A DNA stretch of 64,000 nt from Athripsodes cinereus (GCA_947579605.1 OX388311.1:26600951-26664950), one strand, 5' to 3'; shown: positions 45,995-56,499, counted from the stretch's first letter. Translations and numbers: made by a program. The notes: generated from the sequence alone by a model not told the origin.

Positions 45995-46105
45995 TCATTT
46001 ATTTATAACTTTTAATTTTTTATAAGCAATTAAAAACAAAGAATACGTAATCAATGATAATAATCAATACAAAGAGGGTAAGTTTTTCACAAACACGCAA
46101 CTTCT
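45995..46105 (+). repeat. Diverged single copy of the 115-bp tandem unit
   Basis: GTTCATTTATTTATAAC followed by ATCAATACAAAGAGGGTAAG and TTTTTCACAAA keep the order of the 10-12 kb unit (TTCATTTATTTATTC, ATCAATATACAGAGGTCGAG, TTTATCGCAAA). Confidence 0.5.
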
Positions 46106-46109
46106 GCCA

Positions 46110-47840
46110 ACTTCTAGCAGCGATATTCTATGTTCAAACATTAGTAACGTTAATTTACCTATGTTTTGACGCATGCATCTCATAATAATATTAATAATTT
46201 ATTATTTACTTTCTATCAGTTAAACCTTTTGATTTCGTTGCTAGAGATTAACCTCACTATTAGCTTACCATACATAGATACCTAGTAGACTTTCTCCAGC
46301 ATTCTACCATGTTTCTCAATGTCGGCTCATCTGATGCAACTTTGCCAGTACTTTCAACCGTGCGTTCCTGTCTTTTATAGACTGTCGCTGGTCAAATTCG
46401 TAATCATTTCTCCCACACATGTTAAAAGGGATCTGCCTCAACGTTTTGACTAAAACATTATTTGGTCATATATATTCTACTCATTACGTGACAATAACAT
46501 CACATTCTTTATTCAAATGTTACTTTTTCTAGAATTGATATTATTTTAAGGTTTCCTCTGATATAAGTGTTCATTTTTTAATGGAATGAAAATATCATGA
46601 ATGTGAGTTGGACCTAAATGTAAAAGTCTGCAGTACCTATCTGCTGATAGTAGACTGAAGTTTTCTAGAATAATAATTCCATTTGAAACAAACAAATATA
46701 TCATGTCGACGCCTGCTAACTATACAGTTGATCTTTATTCTATCCAATTTAGGGATGATAATGTAGGTATTGTTCTATGGCTAATATACGTTGCGATGGT
46801 ATAACACGCGTTTTTCAATGAATTTTTGTGCATGTGTTTTGGATAAGTCGTTTGTTTTCTCATTAAAAATTAATTTTCATTAGAAATCCGAAGCAATCAT
46901 CCGACATCATCATCATGTGGTATTACTACATACTTTTGCGTCACGTAGAACGTAAGACTCATAATTATGTATGTATTGAGATAAATTAATGATATTTAAT
47001 GGCCTTTTTTATATGGAATCTTTTGTATTTATAATTTTTTTCATCTGTTGCGAGTGCTCTTTAACGTTCTCTAGAATTTTAGTGGCACTATTGTAAAAGT
47101 TAATTATTTACAGAGCGCCTCTGGCAAACTATGAACCATCTTTTGAAAAAAGTATATTGCTTCCTTGAATCAAGATGATATTATGTATATACTCGCAGAG
47201 GCTTCATTTTTAAATATTTTGTTTATATAATAATAATATTGCTCTATTTCTTAAAAATGGAAAAACAAGAAATACTAATAGATATTGGTATATTTCCAAC
47301 ATTAAAACTATTTGATTTGCAGCAGCCTGACTAGATTACCCTGTATCGAAATGTGCTTTACGAAGAAAAGACTGTCTTGTGATAGACGCATACGTTACAT
47401 TTGCACACAACAAAAATGAATAATAAAACGTAGATCTTTGCATCATCGACAAAAAACAAAGTGCATGCCGCTAAATATAATAATATAATATTTCTATTAG
47501 TCATGTGTACGTCTCTAAAATCTGTGTTTGTTTTGAACGAGTGTTTGCGACCTTTTGGATGATACTCGATCTTACTACTACTTCCAACAACGAATTTTAA
47601 ATTAAATTTGGAAGACACTCTTTGAATCAGAACACTCTCAGTGTAAATTGCCAGCTGTGATTTATGACTCCCTGAATGATACAACAACTGTTATTATTAT
47701 TATATTGTTATTGTGATCCTGAGGGATGAAAAATATGGTATTATTGCTTGTTTCTCAGTAAATGCTTACATTGTAGACTCATTCGCAGAAATGTTTATGT
47801 TGTGTTTCGTATTTCTGAAGAAAAATTACATCCTACCTTA
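46110..47840. other. AT-rich stretch, nothing recognised
   Basis: The 109-codon minus ORF at 47358-47687 has no recognisable pattern. Confidence 0.35.
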
Positions 47841-47843
47841 TAG

Positions 47844-47943
47844 AGTGATTTGAAAAAAAAAACACTATTTCGTTAACTTCCACGTGGCTAATTCCATGTC
47901 ACGTGGAAGTTAACTAAATAGTGCTTTTCTATCAATTCACCTT
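47844..47943. repeat. Hairpin/MITE-like inverted repeat, ~40-bp arms
   Basis: AACACTATTTCGTTAACTTC-CACGTG and CACGTGGAAGTTAACTAAAT-AGTGCTT are inverse complements with one or two mismatches around GCTAATTCCATGT; similarity extends outward through an A-rich part to AGTGATTTG / CAATTCACCTT. Confidence 0.75.
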
Positions 47944-47989
47944 GAAACGGACTTCCAACAAGTACCTTCATAATTTCAAGATTTCTACC

Positions 47990-48035
47990 TTATGGCATTA
48001 TAATACATCCCACAAGTCGGCTTGCCAGCAGACTT
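47990..48035 (-). repeat. DR copy, short
   Basis: ATACATCCCACAAGTCGGCT, TGCCAGCAGACTTAGC. Confidence 0.6.
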
Positions 48036-48150
48036 AGCAAATTTAAATAATTAATTATTTCTATTCGGAATAAAATAGTACAATATTAAAATTCTAACAA
48101 GAAACTTAATAACTTTTCAAATATTTTGTGAATAACACTGTGGAATTCCA

Positions 48151-48382
48151 TATTTATTATTGATTTAGCAAAATAAAAGAAACATTGTATTTTTGACACA
48201 AATAAATGTATAACGTTTTCGAAACTACAAACTTGGTCCATCATCAGTAACAATACTATTGTAACATCATCAGTAACAATAATATTTTAACCGATGATGG
48301 TCCAAGTAGTTCCGAAAACTAGGTACAGTTATTTGAGTGGAAAATACAAAGTTTCTTTTATTTTGCATAAATTAATAATAAC
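48151..48382. mobile_element. Foldback element with ~95-bp imperfect arms
   Basis: Left arm (about 48151-48248: GCAAAATAAAAGAAACATTG ... ACTTGGTCCATCATCAGT) and right arm (about 48290-48382: ACCGATGATGGTCCAAGTAG ... GTTTCTTTTATTTTGC) are inverse copies with roughly 80% identity. The left arm on the minus strand has CTGATGA, TGGACCAAG, then CGAAAACGTTATAC, i.e. a hammerhead-like order with palindromic ACGT after GAAA; the right arm on the plus strand has the same in decayed form (CCGATGA ... CGAAAAC). The centre repeats CATCATCAGTAACAATA. Confidence 0.8.
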
Positions 48383-48817
48383 AATGTTAAGATTTTTATT
48401 GAACCGCTATTCACATTCAAATAAAATAAAAATACCAATTAGTGACATGTGGGGGCGGCATATTTATATATGTCTAATCGATCTAATCGAAGTCAAATAT
48501 TTTTTAACATGAATAAAGTTCAATAAATACTGTAATCCCAAACAAAAAGGGTTGAAAATATTTCCAGAAGCGATAGGTACAACAAAAATGGTGATTGAAT
48601 AGATTTCGATTAAAAGTGTCCCTTTGACGTTCATATAATACGAGAGAATCAGGCGACAGTCGGTTGTTGTAAGCGAGTAAAGTGAGAGAGGTGCTAAACG
48701 AAATATACCTACACGGTGGTCAAAAAAGGACGAACCAAAACTGTATTATTTCTTTCTTTACACATCTCTTACTGTAAGAATATAACTCAAGAGACACTTC
48801 ATCGGTGCAAACAAAAG

Positions 48818-48910
48818 ATTGTGCATACTCCCTTTAGTAAGAAAAAGAAAGGGTGTTCTGATGCTTACGAATCGGCTAAGGCTGGTTTAAGTTCACTGAA
48901 TCTATGATAG
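48818..48910 (+). repeat. Unclassified repeat shared with 63.3 kb, copy 1
   Basis: ACTCCCTTTAGTAAGAAAAA, GTTCTGATGCTTACGAATCG, GCTAAGGCTGGTTTAAGTTC align with the 63.3 kb copy. No tail or boxes recognised. Confidence 0.5.
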
Positions 48911-49008
48911 GATTGGTGATTCGTAAACGTCAGCATATCTTTCCTGTTTTCTACTAAATATTCACAATATTTGTATTGTGTATATTTCTGCTCTATGTCT
49001 AATGTTTC

Positions 49009-49063
49009 AACATGTAAAACGCTCACGCCATATGCAATTGTAAATAAATAAATAAATATATAT
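49009..49063 (+). repeat. LINE-like 3' tail, copy 2
   Basis: CATGTAAAACGCTCACGCCA, TATGCAATTGTAAATAAATA ending in (AAAT)n. No coding part attached. Confidence 0.65.
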
Positions 49064-49147
49064 CTTGGCTCACGCAGGAATGAAAAATCCAGTTAAATGC
49101 GAAAAGTATATTAAGCTTATCCTATACACTGCTGATAAAATAAGAAA

Positions 49148-49372
49148 ATAAGCATCTCCCACAAGTGGGGTAGCCAGAACCAACAGATTTTAATAAACAT
49201 CAAAGTCGCCGTAACCGTGCCAATAAAAGTTGAAACATTCAGGATGTGTGAAATACTTCATCACTGAACTGAAGATGTTAAATATCTTTGAGCGAATACC
49301 TGCCTTCTACAGGACACTCTAAAACTTGCAGAAGAAAGTGAGAGGCCTATTCTTAACACGGACTCCACAAGA
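49148..49372 (-). repeat. DR copy, near full length
   Basis: TCTCCCACAAGTGGGGTAGC, CCGTGCCAATAAAAGTTGAA, CATTCAGGATGTGTGAAATA, CTGCCTTCTACAGGACACTC, AACACGGACTCCAC. Confidence 0.82.
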
Positions 49373-49399
49373 TAATAATCTCAACTATAGGTAGGTACT

Positions 49400-50240
49400 G
49401 GATTAAAATATTTTGACATCTTTAATTTGTTTAATTCTGATAAATTTTTCATTTTTAGTGTTTTTACTTTATATTTGGAAATTGAATTTGAAAAAGAGAG
49501 ATTCGATTAATATCTTAATTTAAACGATTTTTAATTGTTATAAATTTGATTGCAATGTTATTTTTAACTATTGATCTTTATGATTTTTGTTTTGTTTTGT
49601 GTTTTTAATAAGAAAAAAGTATATTATTATAATATTACTGTTTGCTAGCAATGTGTTCGTCATACGAACTTGATTGGTTTGTTTACTGATGAGATTTGTA
49701 TGTTGATATTTAATAAGTTAAACTGTTTGTGTCCTTTAAGACAATAAATAAATAAATATCTTGTATTCTGTTCTTATGTAAAATGCTTCGGCGGTTTATT
49801 GAATTAAGTAAAGAAATTCTAGACGTCTTAAAAATACATTTACAGATTGATCACCTTGTAGTTGGTAAGTATACCTATATAATAATATGTGTGTTTGGGT
49901 CGATTCTGTGGCCGGCAATACTTTATTAGTACCGTAACACGCGTTTAACCTGTCAACATAGGCGAGGGTGAGCCGATAGATAAACGGGACCTATTTTACC
50001 CCTATTGCGTCATTGTATGATTTACGGTGTTAATATTATGAGATTCGGTGATTTATAATAAACATCGTCTGATCGGAAAATGCGTGGAAAATTACCGGGG
50101 TTTGTTGTTGTTTTTATATCACAACTTGATAAAGATATGCCACAATGAACCAAACCATTAAATCTCAAAAGAAAATTAGTATCTTATTTTAAATATTCTA
50201 TATTTTCTAGTGTAACTTTGTGGAAATGCATTATAAAAGA
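49400..50240. other. AT-rich stretch with a LINE-like tail
   Basis: GACAATAAATAAATAAATAT near 49740 suggests a retroposon end; nothing else. Confidence 0.35.
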
Positions 50241-50345
50241 TTATTAATAAAATTAAAACACTGTTTTATTCCACTATGAGGATTGTTTATTTGTTATAAC
50301 GTTTTCAACTGCAATACAGTCATCATCAGTAACAACAACACAATA
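50241..50345 (-). mobile_element. Solo half-element with hammerhead-like core
   Basis: On the minus strand: hammerhead-like core (50335-50291) followed by ~45 nt and then AGTGGAATAAAACAGTGTTT and TAATTTTATTAATAA. The order and spacing agree with the foldback arms at 37.6, 48.2 and 63.1 kb, but no inverted partner is present. Confidence 0.6.
50291..50335 (-). ncRNA. Hammerhead-like ribozyme core, best stem I
   Basis: Minus strand: TTGTTA, CTGATGA, TG, ACTG-TATTG-CAGT (stem-loop II), T, GAAA, ACGT (palindrome), TA, TAACAA. TTGTTA and TAACAA pair perfectly as a 6-bp stem I; the cleavage position would follow TTA. The TG/T at the base of stem II deviates from the canonical G-C closing pair. Family knowledge: Penelope-like elements carry type I hammerheads with minimal stem III. 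Confidence 0.55.
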
Positions 50346-50904
50346 TTAAAATCATAATCAAAGACACACAACAATTAAATATAAGAAGGACTGGTTACAG
50401 TTGGTAGGGGGTGTGTAGAGGATGGGGGTGATGAGTAATAGAACATTTTTATTGCAAACATATTTGTATTTTAAATAAATTTCATCTATTGTGTACCTAT
50501 CATATAAATGAAATAAAATATTGATGACTCACAAATCAAAATTTATAATATTATTTTTGAAAAGAATCATTTAATAGTATTGATATAACAAAACATCGAT
50601 TGTTTTAGTTTGACTTGCTTTATTGTAACACATTGTTACATGACACAATCCAATGTACTGCTTCTGCTCTTCTGCAGTCCATTAGCGGAATGAAACAATG
50701 TTCATTTTTCATTTATATAAATTGATATTGATCGTACATCGTGTGTAGATGTAGTATCATCGTGTCCGGTATCATAATATACATAGGTACATAATGATAA
50801 TATGTGAATTGTAACGAAGTTTAGTATCCACCAAAAGTCACTATTGATAGAGGTTAGTTTTCATATTCATGTTGACCAAGTCATCTTATCAATCGCTTTT
50901 CCTA

Positions 50905-51185
50905 GAATATCATGGTATTTCCCACAAGTAGAGTAAACAGAAAACTAAGACTGTTAATTTTTGTTTGAACAGTTCTCTCTCTCTCTCTAAGTTTATATAA
51001 ACACTGTAATTGGCCTTATTTTTTTGTCACTATGATTTAAGTTACTTTTATATTATGTGCTGTTGTGTTTAAATTAATAAATAAATAAGACTGCGTGTAA
51101 ACTTATAGATTGTCAGTGTCAATCAATGTCAATAAAAATAAAAGCATTCAAATTGTATGGCACACCACATAACATAACTGAATGA
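50905..51185 (-). repeat. DR copy interrupted by a LINE tail
   Basis: ATATCATGGTATTTCCCACA and, after the insert at 50954-51085, TTGTCAGTGTCAATCAATGT, AAAAGCATTCAAATTGTATG, GCACACCACATAACATAACT. Confidence 0.7.
50954..51085 (+). mobile_element. LINE 3' tail inserted in a DR copy
   Basis: A 132-bp insert ending in AAATTAATAAATAAATAA, flanked by TAAGACTG at 50946-50953 and 51086-51093. The interrupted DR copy aligns on both sides once the insert and one duplication are removed. No coding sequence remains in the insert; the source LINE is unidentified. Confidence 0.75.
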
Positions 51186-51191
51186 AAGAAG

Positions 51192-51412
51192 TCAAACGCC
51201 AGCACTTTTAAGGGCATTTGTAAATTTACAGCTATGATTCTTTTCTTCACTGATGATTCCATGAAGATGTAAAGATAATGAGTTCAATCCATTAAATTGG
51301 TCTGCAACGAGTTTGGTTTTTCTTCTCCATTCCTCCCTATTCTCGGCCAGTCTCTTCAGCTCTACGTATGAGCCACAGTTCATGTCCCTCTTCAGTTGGA
51401 CATGAACTGTAA
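51192..51412 (-). pseudogene. LINE C-terminal tail, same family as the 30.7 kb chimera
   Basis: Minus strand reads NCGSYVELKRLAENREEWRR and then VADQFNGL, nearly the same as the 30.7 kb LINE end, followed by a 3'UTR (AACTCATTATCTTTACATC) without a SINE. This shows what the LINE's 3'UTR looks like in absence of the SINE seen at 30.9 kb. Only about 40 codons of LINE coding sequence remain; the 63-codon ORF extends into the 3'UTR because the stop codon is lost. Confidence 0.75.
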
Positions 51413-51446
51413 AAAACTAATATTCTGTTTATTTTTTGTCAGCAAT

Positions 51447-51628
51447 TTTTTTTTTTTTTAAAGATATATCTGGGTTTTGTTATAAACCCAAATACAACCT
51501 TATACACCTTTCACAGTAAGCTAAAAGCTTGTGTCGTGAAAGGGGAGTTTGCCGGCACCTGGGATCGAACCCCGGACCTCATGTTCATAAGGCCGAGACT
51601 CTACCTCCAGGCTATCGACGAACTCTAT
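51447..51628 (-). mobile_element. tRNA-derived SINE, family C
   Basis: Minus-strand copy from GAGTTCGTCGATAGCC to a T13-14 run on the plus strand (its poly-A). B box GGTTCGATCCC, then GCCGGCAAACTCCCCTTTC. It is the best preserved member. It lies directly upstream, in minus orientation, of a separate LINE tail. Confidence 0.88.
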
Positions 51629-51865
51629 TAAATCATTTTGAAAATCTCACATACCTTATTTAATAAGATTTTTATGTAAAAAAGGAAGCAATTTAATTAA
51701 TATATTAATTTCTTCTTAATTGAAGATTTTACTAAAAGGATTAAGAATATTCGAGGCAGTGTTTCGTGTATTATGTCACCCTGTCTGTGTCTTGTTGTCT
51801 TGAAATATCTTATTATTGTATTGACACGGAGAAAAAAAAACAAGTTTTTGCGAGATATTTATATG

Positions 51866-51975
51866 TTTATTCATTCATTCTTTCCTGTATATTGATACAA
51901 ACAATTTCTTAGAGAAATACTTTAATCTTAAAAACATTCAATATACAGAGGTCAAGTTTGTCGCAAATAGACGAT
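51866..51975 (+). repeat. Diverged single copy of the 115-bp tandem unit
   Basis: Contains TTATTCATTCATTCTTTCC, CTGTATATTGATACAAACAA and AATATACAGAGGTCAAGTTT followed by GTCGCAAA, in the same order as the 10-12 kb units, with a different middle part. Confidence 0.7.
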
Positions 51976-51979
51976 TTCA

Positions 51980-52500
51980 CCTAACTAACCCAAAATGTGG
52001 GTGTTTGTATAGATAGTTAAAAATATCAATTTCTTTTTAATTAAAATCTTCAAAAAAGTGTCACACAAAAGGCTGCCCTTTTTGCCTAATAACGATATTC
52101 ATTGGAATGTTCATTACAAAACAATACAAAAACCGTTTTAATTGAGGTTAACAATTCAACAATACAAATTAATTTTCCAGTAGGTGTTTGGTGCCATTGT
52201 TCACATAATTAGTGTTGTCACTTGTCAAAATACCAAACAATGGAAACAAAGCACCCACTCCCTTACATTTAATATATTATTATATTTATAGGGAAATTGT
52301 ATTTATGGGACTTATAATAATATTAAGGCATATATTATAATACACGCAAATAGAATACTCAATGAATTAATACACATACAAATTTGTATAATTCTTTTCT
52401 TTTTTATTAGCATGTACATTATATTATTTTTATTTCCATTCTAAACCAAGTATATTTTTGTTAGATTGAAGATGAAATAATATAGTATGCTTTGAAGCTT
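51980..52500. other. AT-rich stretch, nothing recognised
   Basis: Between the 115-bp-unit relic and the reference DR copy. Confidence 0.35.
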
Positions 52501-52505
52501 ATCCC

Positions 52506-52757
52506 GTGGAGCACCCGGTAAAGAATTGGTCTCCCACTCTTCTCTGTAAGTTTTCGAGTGTCCTGTAAAAGGCAGGTGTTCGAAAAAATTAAGACATTGT
52601 ACATCTTAAATTCAGCGATGAGGTTTGCCACCCATCCTGAATGTCTTGATTTTATATTGGCACGAAGAGGACAGTTTGCATGTTTCTTACATGCAGCTAG
52701 TCTGCTGGCTACCCCACTTGTGGGATATGCCGTGATGGTATAGTAGTAGTAGTAGTT
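52506..52757 (+). repeat. DR dispersed repeat, reference copy
   Basis: Best copy of the ~250-bp family: ACCCGGTAAAGAATTGGTCT, CCCACTC, TTTTCGAGTGTCCTGTAAAA, GGCAGGTGTTCG, ATTCAGCGATGAGGTTTGCC, ACCCATCCTGAATGTCTTGA, TTGGCACGAAGAGGACAG, CTGCTGGCTACCCCACTTGT, GGGATATGCCGTGATGGTAT and a (TAG)n tail. No ORF, no evident A/B boxes. The one-sided simple-repeat tail suggests a SINE or a LINE-derived short element. Confidence 0.9.
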
Positions 52758-52929
52758 TATATTTATCTTGGTTTAAAAACTTGTTTGAGTTGTGCTGGTA
52801 ATTAGATTTATTGAGATTTTTTTTCGTCCATTCATTATTTTGCTACATTTCGAATAAAAAAGTATTTGATAACGCTTGTTCATTTTTATGTCCATGTCGT
52901 TTCTACTCCAATAGGTGACGACAAACATT

Positions 52930-52969
52930 GCCGTGACGTTTCCAAGAGTCAGGTCTTCAGGATTACAGC
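52930..52969 (-). ncRNA. Hammerhead-like ribozyme core (CUGAAGA variant)
   Basis: Minus strand: GCTGT, AATC, CTGAAGA, CCTGACTCTTG, GAAAC, GTC, ACGGC. CTGAAGA fits CUGANGA; GTC is the preferred cleavage triplet; GCTGT and ACGGC pair (one G-U) as stem I; stem III is reduced to a CG palindrome. Stem II is weak. Downstream on the same strand is AACAAGCGTTATCAAATACT followed by TTTTTATTC, resembling the ends of the other half-elements. Confidence 0.45.
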
Positions 52970-53484
52970 CGTGCTCCATCAGTGGTCATATTAGTTGGTG
53001 AGCGTCGCGACGGATTCGTCGTTCTGAATTGCGTTGAGTTCACATTTGAGTATGCCTTCTATAAGCTGCTAAGATAAAAGTTATAATTATTTTGGATATA
53101 TTGTTGGTGGATCCGTGATTTCTCATTTTATTTATGCCAATTATTTGTCTCGTCAAGCAGTATTTACCGATGAAATAACCTACACCTTGGAATATTCACG
53201 GAATAAGGTATTGAGAGAAATTAAACCTCTTACGTAAAGATTTTATGACAAATTTATATGCAATAACATACAATTCAGTACAATATCGGGTGTGTACATT
53301 TAATGGCCACTAGGCAGTTTATACATAGGTACTATAATAATATAAAATATTATATTTGCATACAATAGTCGTATACTCGTAACATAATAAAAGAACTGGT
53401 CGCCATTAATAAAAGCTCAGTTAACCGTTATTCTGTTAACGAAAGAAACAGTTAAATCCTGGATGCAGGGAACTTAAAAAGATC

Positions 53485-53580
53485 ATCAGTGAAAAATCTT
53501 GAAAAAAAAGTCATCTCCATGCTGAAAAAAAATATAGAGATGGGTGATAAACTTCATCGCTTAATCGACTTTGGCAAATG
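53485..53580 (-). repeat. DR copy, diverged fragment
   Basis: GTCATCTCCATGCTGAAAAA and AGATGGGTGATAAACTTCAT followed by CGCTTAATC. Confidence 0.5.
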
Positions 53581-53594
53581 AATATGGCTACCTC

Positions 53595-53672
53595 AGTGGA
53601 ACAATCGTCTCGATCTACTGGCTACTTAACGATCAACTGGCTACGTATCGACACACTGGCTACCCGACTGGT
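53595..53672 (+). repeat. Short tandem motif ACTGGCTAC, irregular ~22-bp period
   Basis: ATGGCTACCTC, ACTGGCTACTTAACGATC, ACTGGCTACGTATCGACAC and ACTGGCTACCCGACTGG follow each other. GGCTAC is part of the DR repeat tail (GCTGGCTACCCCACTTG), so this may be a local expansion of a DR piece. Confidence 0.6.
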
Positions 53673-53689
53673 AAAAAATATCGTAATGA

Positions 53690-55960
53690 TATGATTGAAA
53701 TAAATAAACTATGAGATATTAATCACAGTTTTAACGGAAGTTAGTTAACTCTTAAACTTGTTAATCGTTAGTTTCTATGTACATAGTTCTGCATAATAAT
53801 ATTATTATTATCTAAATGTTGTTGTGGTCCCCTTAAGAGTTTTTGTCCCTGACATTGATTTTGTTCCTCTGTATTATTATCATCCCATATAATAATAATA
53901 CTCAGTACAAGTAGTCCACCCATCTCATGAATACAATTACCATTTCCCTTTTCATTTTACTGCTACCTTTTACTAGAACCATCCACTTATACTGACTATT
54001 ATGGCTATAAAAAACAACCCACTTACTTACATATATGCCTAATACCAATACTATCTTCCCCGTACCTATAGGTACTCGGTATAATAAGTATTTGTTTCGA
54101 CCAAACTTTAAATATAAAAATGTCAAATTAAGATTGGTAGTGTCCGAATTCGGTTCTTGTATGACTTTTATTTATATAATAATTGACTTTTTTATATAGT
54201 AATATTTTTTCGTATATGGCTGATTACTAAGACGCCAATATCAATTGTACCTAAATATATCAATCAAGCGATGTTTGAAAGGCTTTATTCAAGAATTGAC
54301 AGGATATACCTGCAAAAGAAGGTTTAAAGTTCCATTTTCGGTTCATTAATATCACCAAACTATGTGGATAATGTAATAAGCAAAAAATATGTGTCAATAA
54401 GAATAGCGAAAATTTGTTAATTCTAGTAGTTATCACTATCAAAAATTCATTTTCACGTTGTAAATGGATAAAACTTTCAACAATATATGAATTAATCTTC
54501 AGAATGTAGCCGGTTTGGTAATTTTTAAAACCCTTACACAGAAGTCAGATATCTACTTAACGGGCGACTTTCGTCTTTGACTCGTTTGAAATCGGACATT
54601 AGTCTAATCGAGTGTGCTAACATATTTATTTGTATTTGGGATACCGCAAAGATATAATAAAATAAATCTTAGCTGCTCTTTTTTTTATTCAGAGAAAGGA
54701 TTTTTTAACAAAATATGAAGTTGTGTTTGTACGGCTTATCCTCACTTTGCATATTATGTATTCTCCATTCTCTTTATTCGTCATAATTTTAGATTATATG
54801 ATATTTAAATAGTTACTTTAGGAGAAAATATTTAGTATTTTGTTCAATTATTGAGTGCAGCAAATGATAAAACGTTTTAAGGTATTATTTTTTAACTTTG
54901 ACCCTACTGTTTTTAAACCTGTTGATTATCGTGATTTTATGTAATAAATCACCGATTAAAGGTAACTTTCTACAGATAATAATATATGACGTGAATCTCA
55001 TAGAAATAATATACTTTAATAGTCTAGAATTGCAAGACAATATTTCCATCATTTCAATGATATTCCGAGCTGATCAATTTCTAAGAATTGCTTGATATTA
55101 AAATTTGAATAGGTACCTACATTTTATATATGAAAACTTCGAAAATGATGCGATGCGCTCATATTTAGATGATTTCCGCCTATTGCTATCTATGGACTAT
55201 TATACAGCAATAAAGGGGGAAACTAATGAAGTTCTTGCAATGAAATATTTTTAAAAATTAACTTGCTTCTTTACAAATAATCTGAGTAAAATAAAACTGT
55301 AATAACTATTAAAAAAACTCTTGGTGGCTACTATAAATGCGCAAATGAATTGAGTAGTCAGAAGGTGAAAAAAATGAAATAATAAAAATAGAAACTTATT
55401 TAACTATTTTTTTTATCTCGACATGGACAATAAAATTAAGTGACATACTCGTACATACTTTTCCGCTTATAAAATACAAGAAAAACGTCGGCTAAAAAGT
55501 GTTAGTAAGTATCTACAAATTCACCCTCAAGTGGTGTGAATAAAAACATATTTAGGTCTTGTAAACACTTCACGAGCAATAATATAAAAAGGACATTATT
55601 TCTAGGACATAATCGTGGGAGACAAGTCAACGCTGAGGATTCACACCCTCCTAACAAAACAATACAAAGTGACATATGTGCTGCTGTTGTTACTGGGACT
55701 ACTCCTCCTTCTTCGTCTCAGGTAAAATGAAAAGCAAATTTAATCTTTCACCCTCCTGCGTCGTCTACTATATCAAGGGATGTTCAATTTTTATTATATA
55801 AGGGATGAAGTAATATCTCATCGATTTCATGAAAAGTTACAAAATGTGCATAGTCTGTAACTTAATGGTAGAATCTCGAACTTTGAAGCATACACCGCTT
55901 TTTTGCGGAGTAGAGTAAAATTATTGAGTGTTTTTTGCATCCATACCAATCCCTTAAGTA
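53690..55960. other. AT-rich stretch, one unproven exon-like piece
   Basis: 55608-55722 (plus) is exon-like, with TTTCTAG before and CAG|GTAAAA after, but shows no family resemblance. The rest is featureless. Confidence 0.3.
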
Positions 55961-55964
55961 TCCA

Positions 55965-56040
55965 ATATTCTCACGGGGCAGCTTTGGCCGGTCAGACCTT
56001 CAAGCCGCCCAAAGAAGTGACTCTCCGTGAGGACAAAAAA
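55965..56040 (+). repeat. Diverged copy of the R1-like LINE 3'UTR
   Basis: GCAGCTTTGGCCGGTCAGAC and CTTCAAGCCGCCCA correspond to GGAGGTTTTGGCCGGCCAGC and CTTCAGGCTGCCCA at 28.2 kb. A line before it, TAATGGTAGAATCTCGAAC recalls a tRNA A-box region. Confidence 0.45.
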
Positions 56041-56499
56041 AGAAAGTTTAAAAATGCAGATAAACAAGAGTCATCGGTTCCTGAGTGTGTATGATATTTG
56101 ATATGTGGAAGCTGTTTTCGATGTTCATTTAGAAAATTTTGTGTTGCATCGACATTTTATAAACGCCATTTATCTATATTCCCCTCCCTCGATGGAGGTA
56201 TGTAAGTAGGAGACGGTGTAGGTACCTACATCCTTATGTTCCCCCATTTTATCCACACTGCATTAAGATTGTGTGACAATGCCCTTATGCAAGTCAAGGT
56301 GTCTCCTTCAACTCGAGTGCTGTTGACTCAGGATCTATTTGCTCAATTCATTCTTACGTTTTCAATTTATTTATATAATCTTGTGATTCCAAAAATGCGA
56401 ACTTATATTTGTTGTTACATATCCCAGCGTAAAATACATACATTCACGACACCTTCACAAGGGGTAAGGCAGTGAATCCCATCCAGATTTTTTTTTACT

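Noticed and set aside
47358..47687. 109-codon minus-strand ORF
   Set aside because: No motif, membrane or domain pattern, no splice context; length is compatible with chance in a window of this size.
51240..51262. CACTGATGATTCC considered as hammerhead core
   Set aside because: Belongs to the LINE 3'UTR and is not followed by a stem and GAAA.
55536..55730. Exon-like segment ending TTPPSSSQ before a GTAAAA donor
   Set aside because: Plausible splice signals but no recognisable family or neighbouring exon; reported only in the stretch description.
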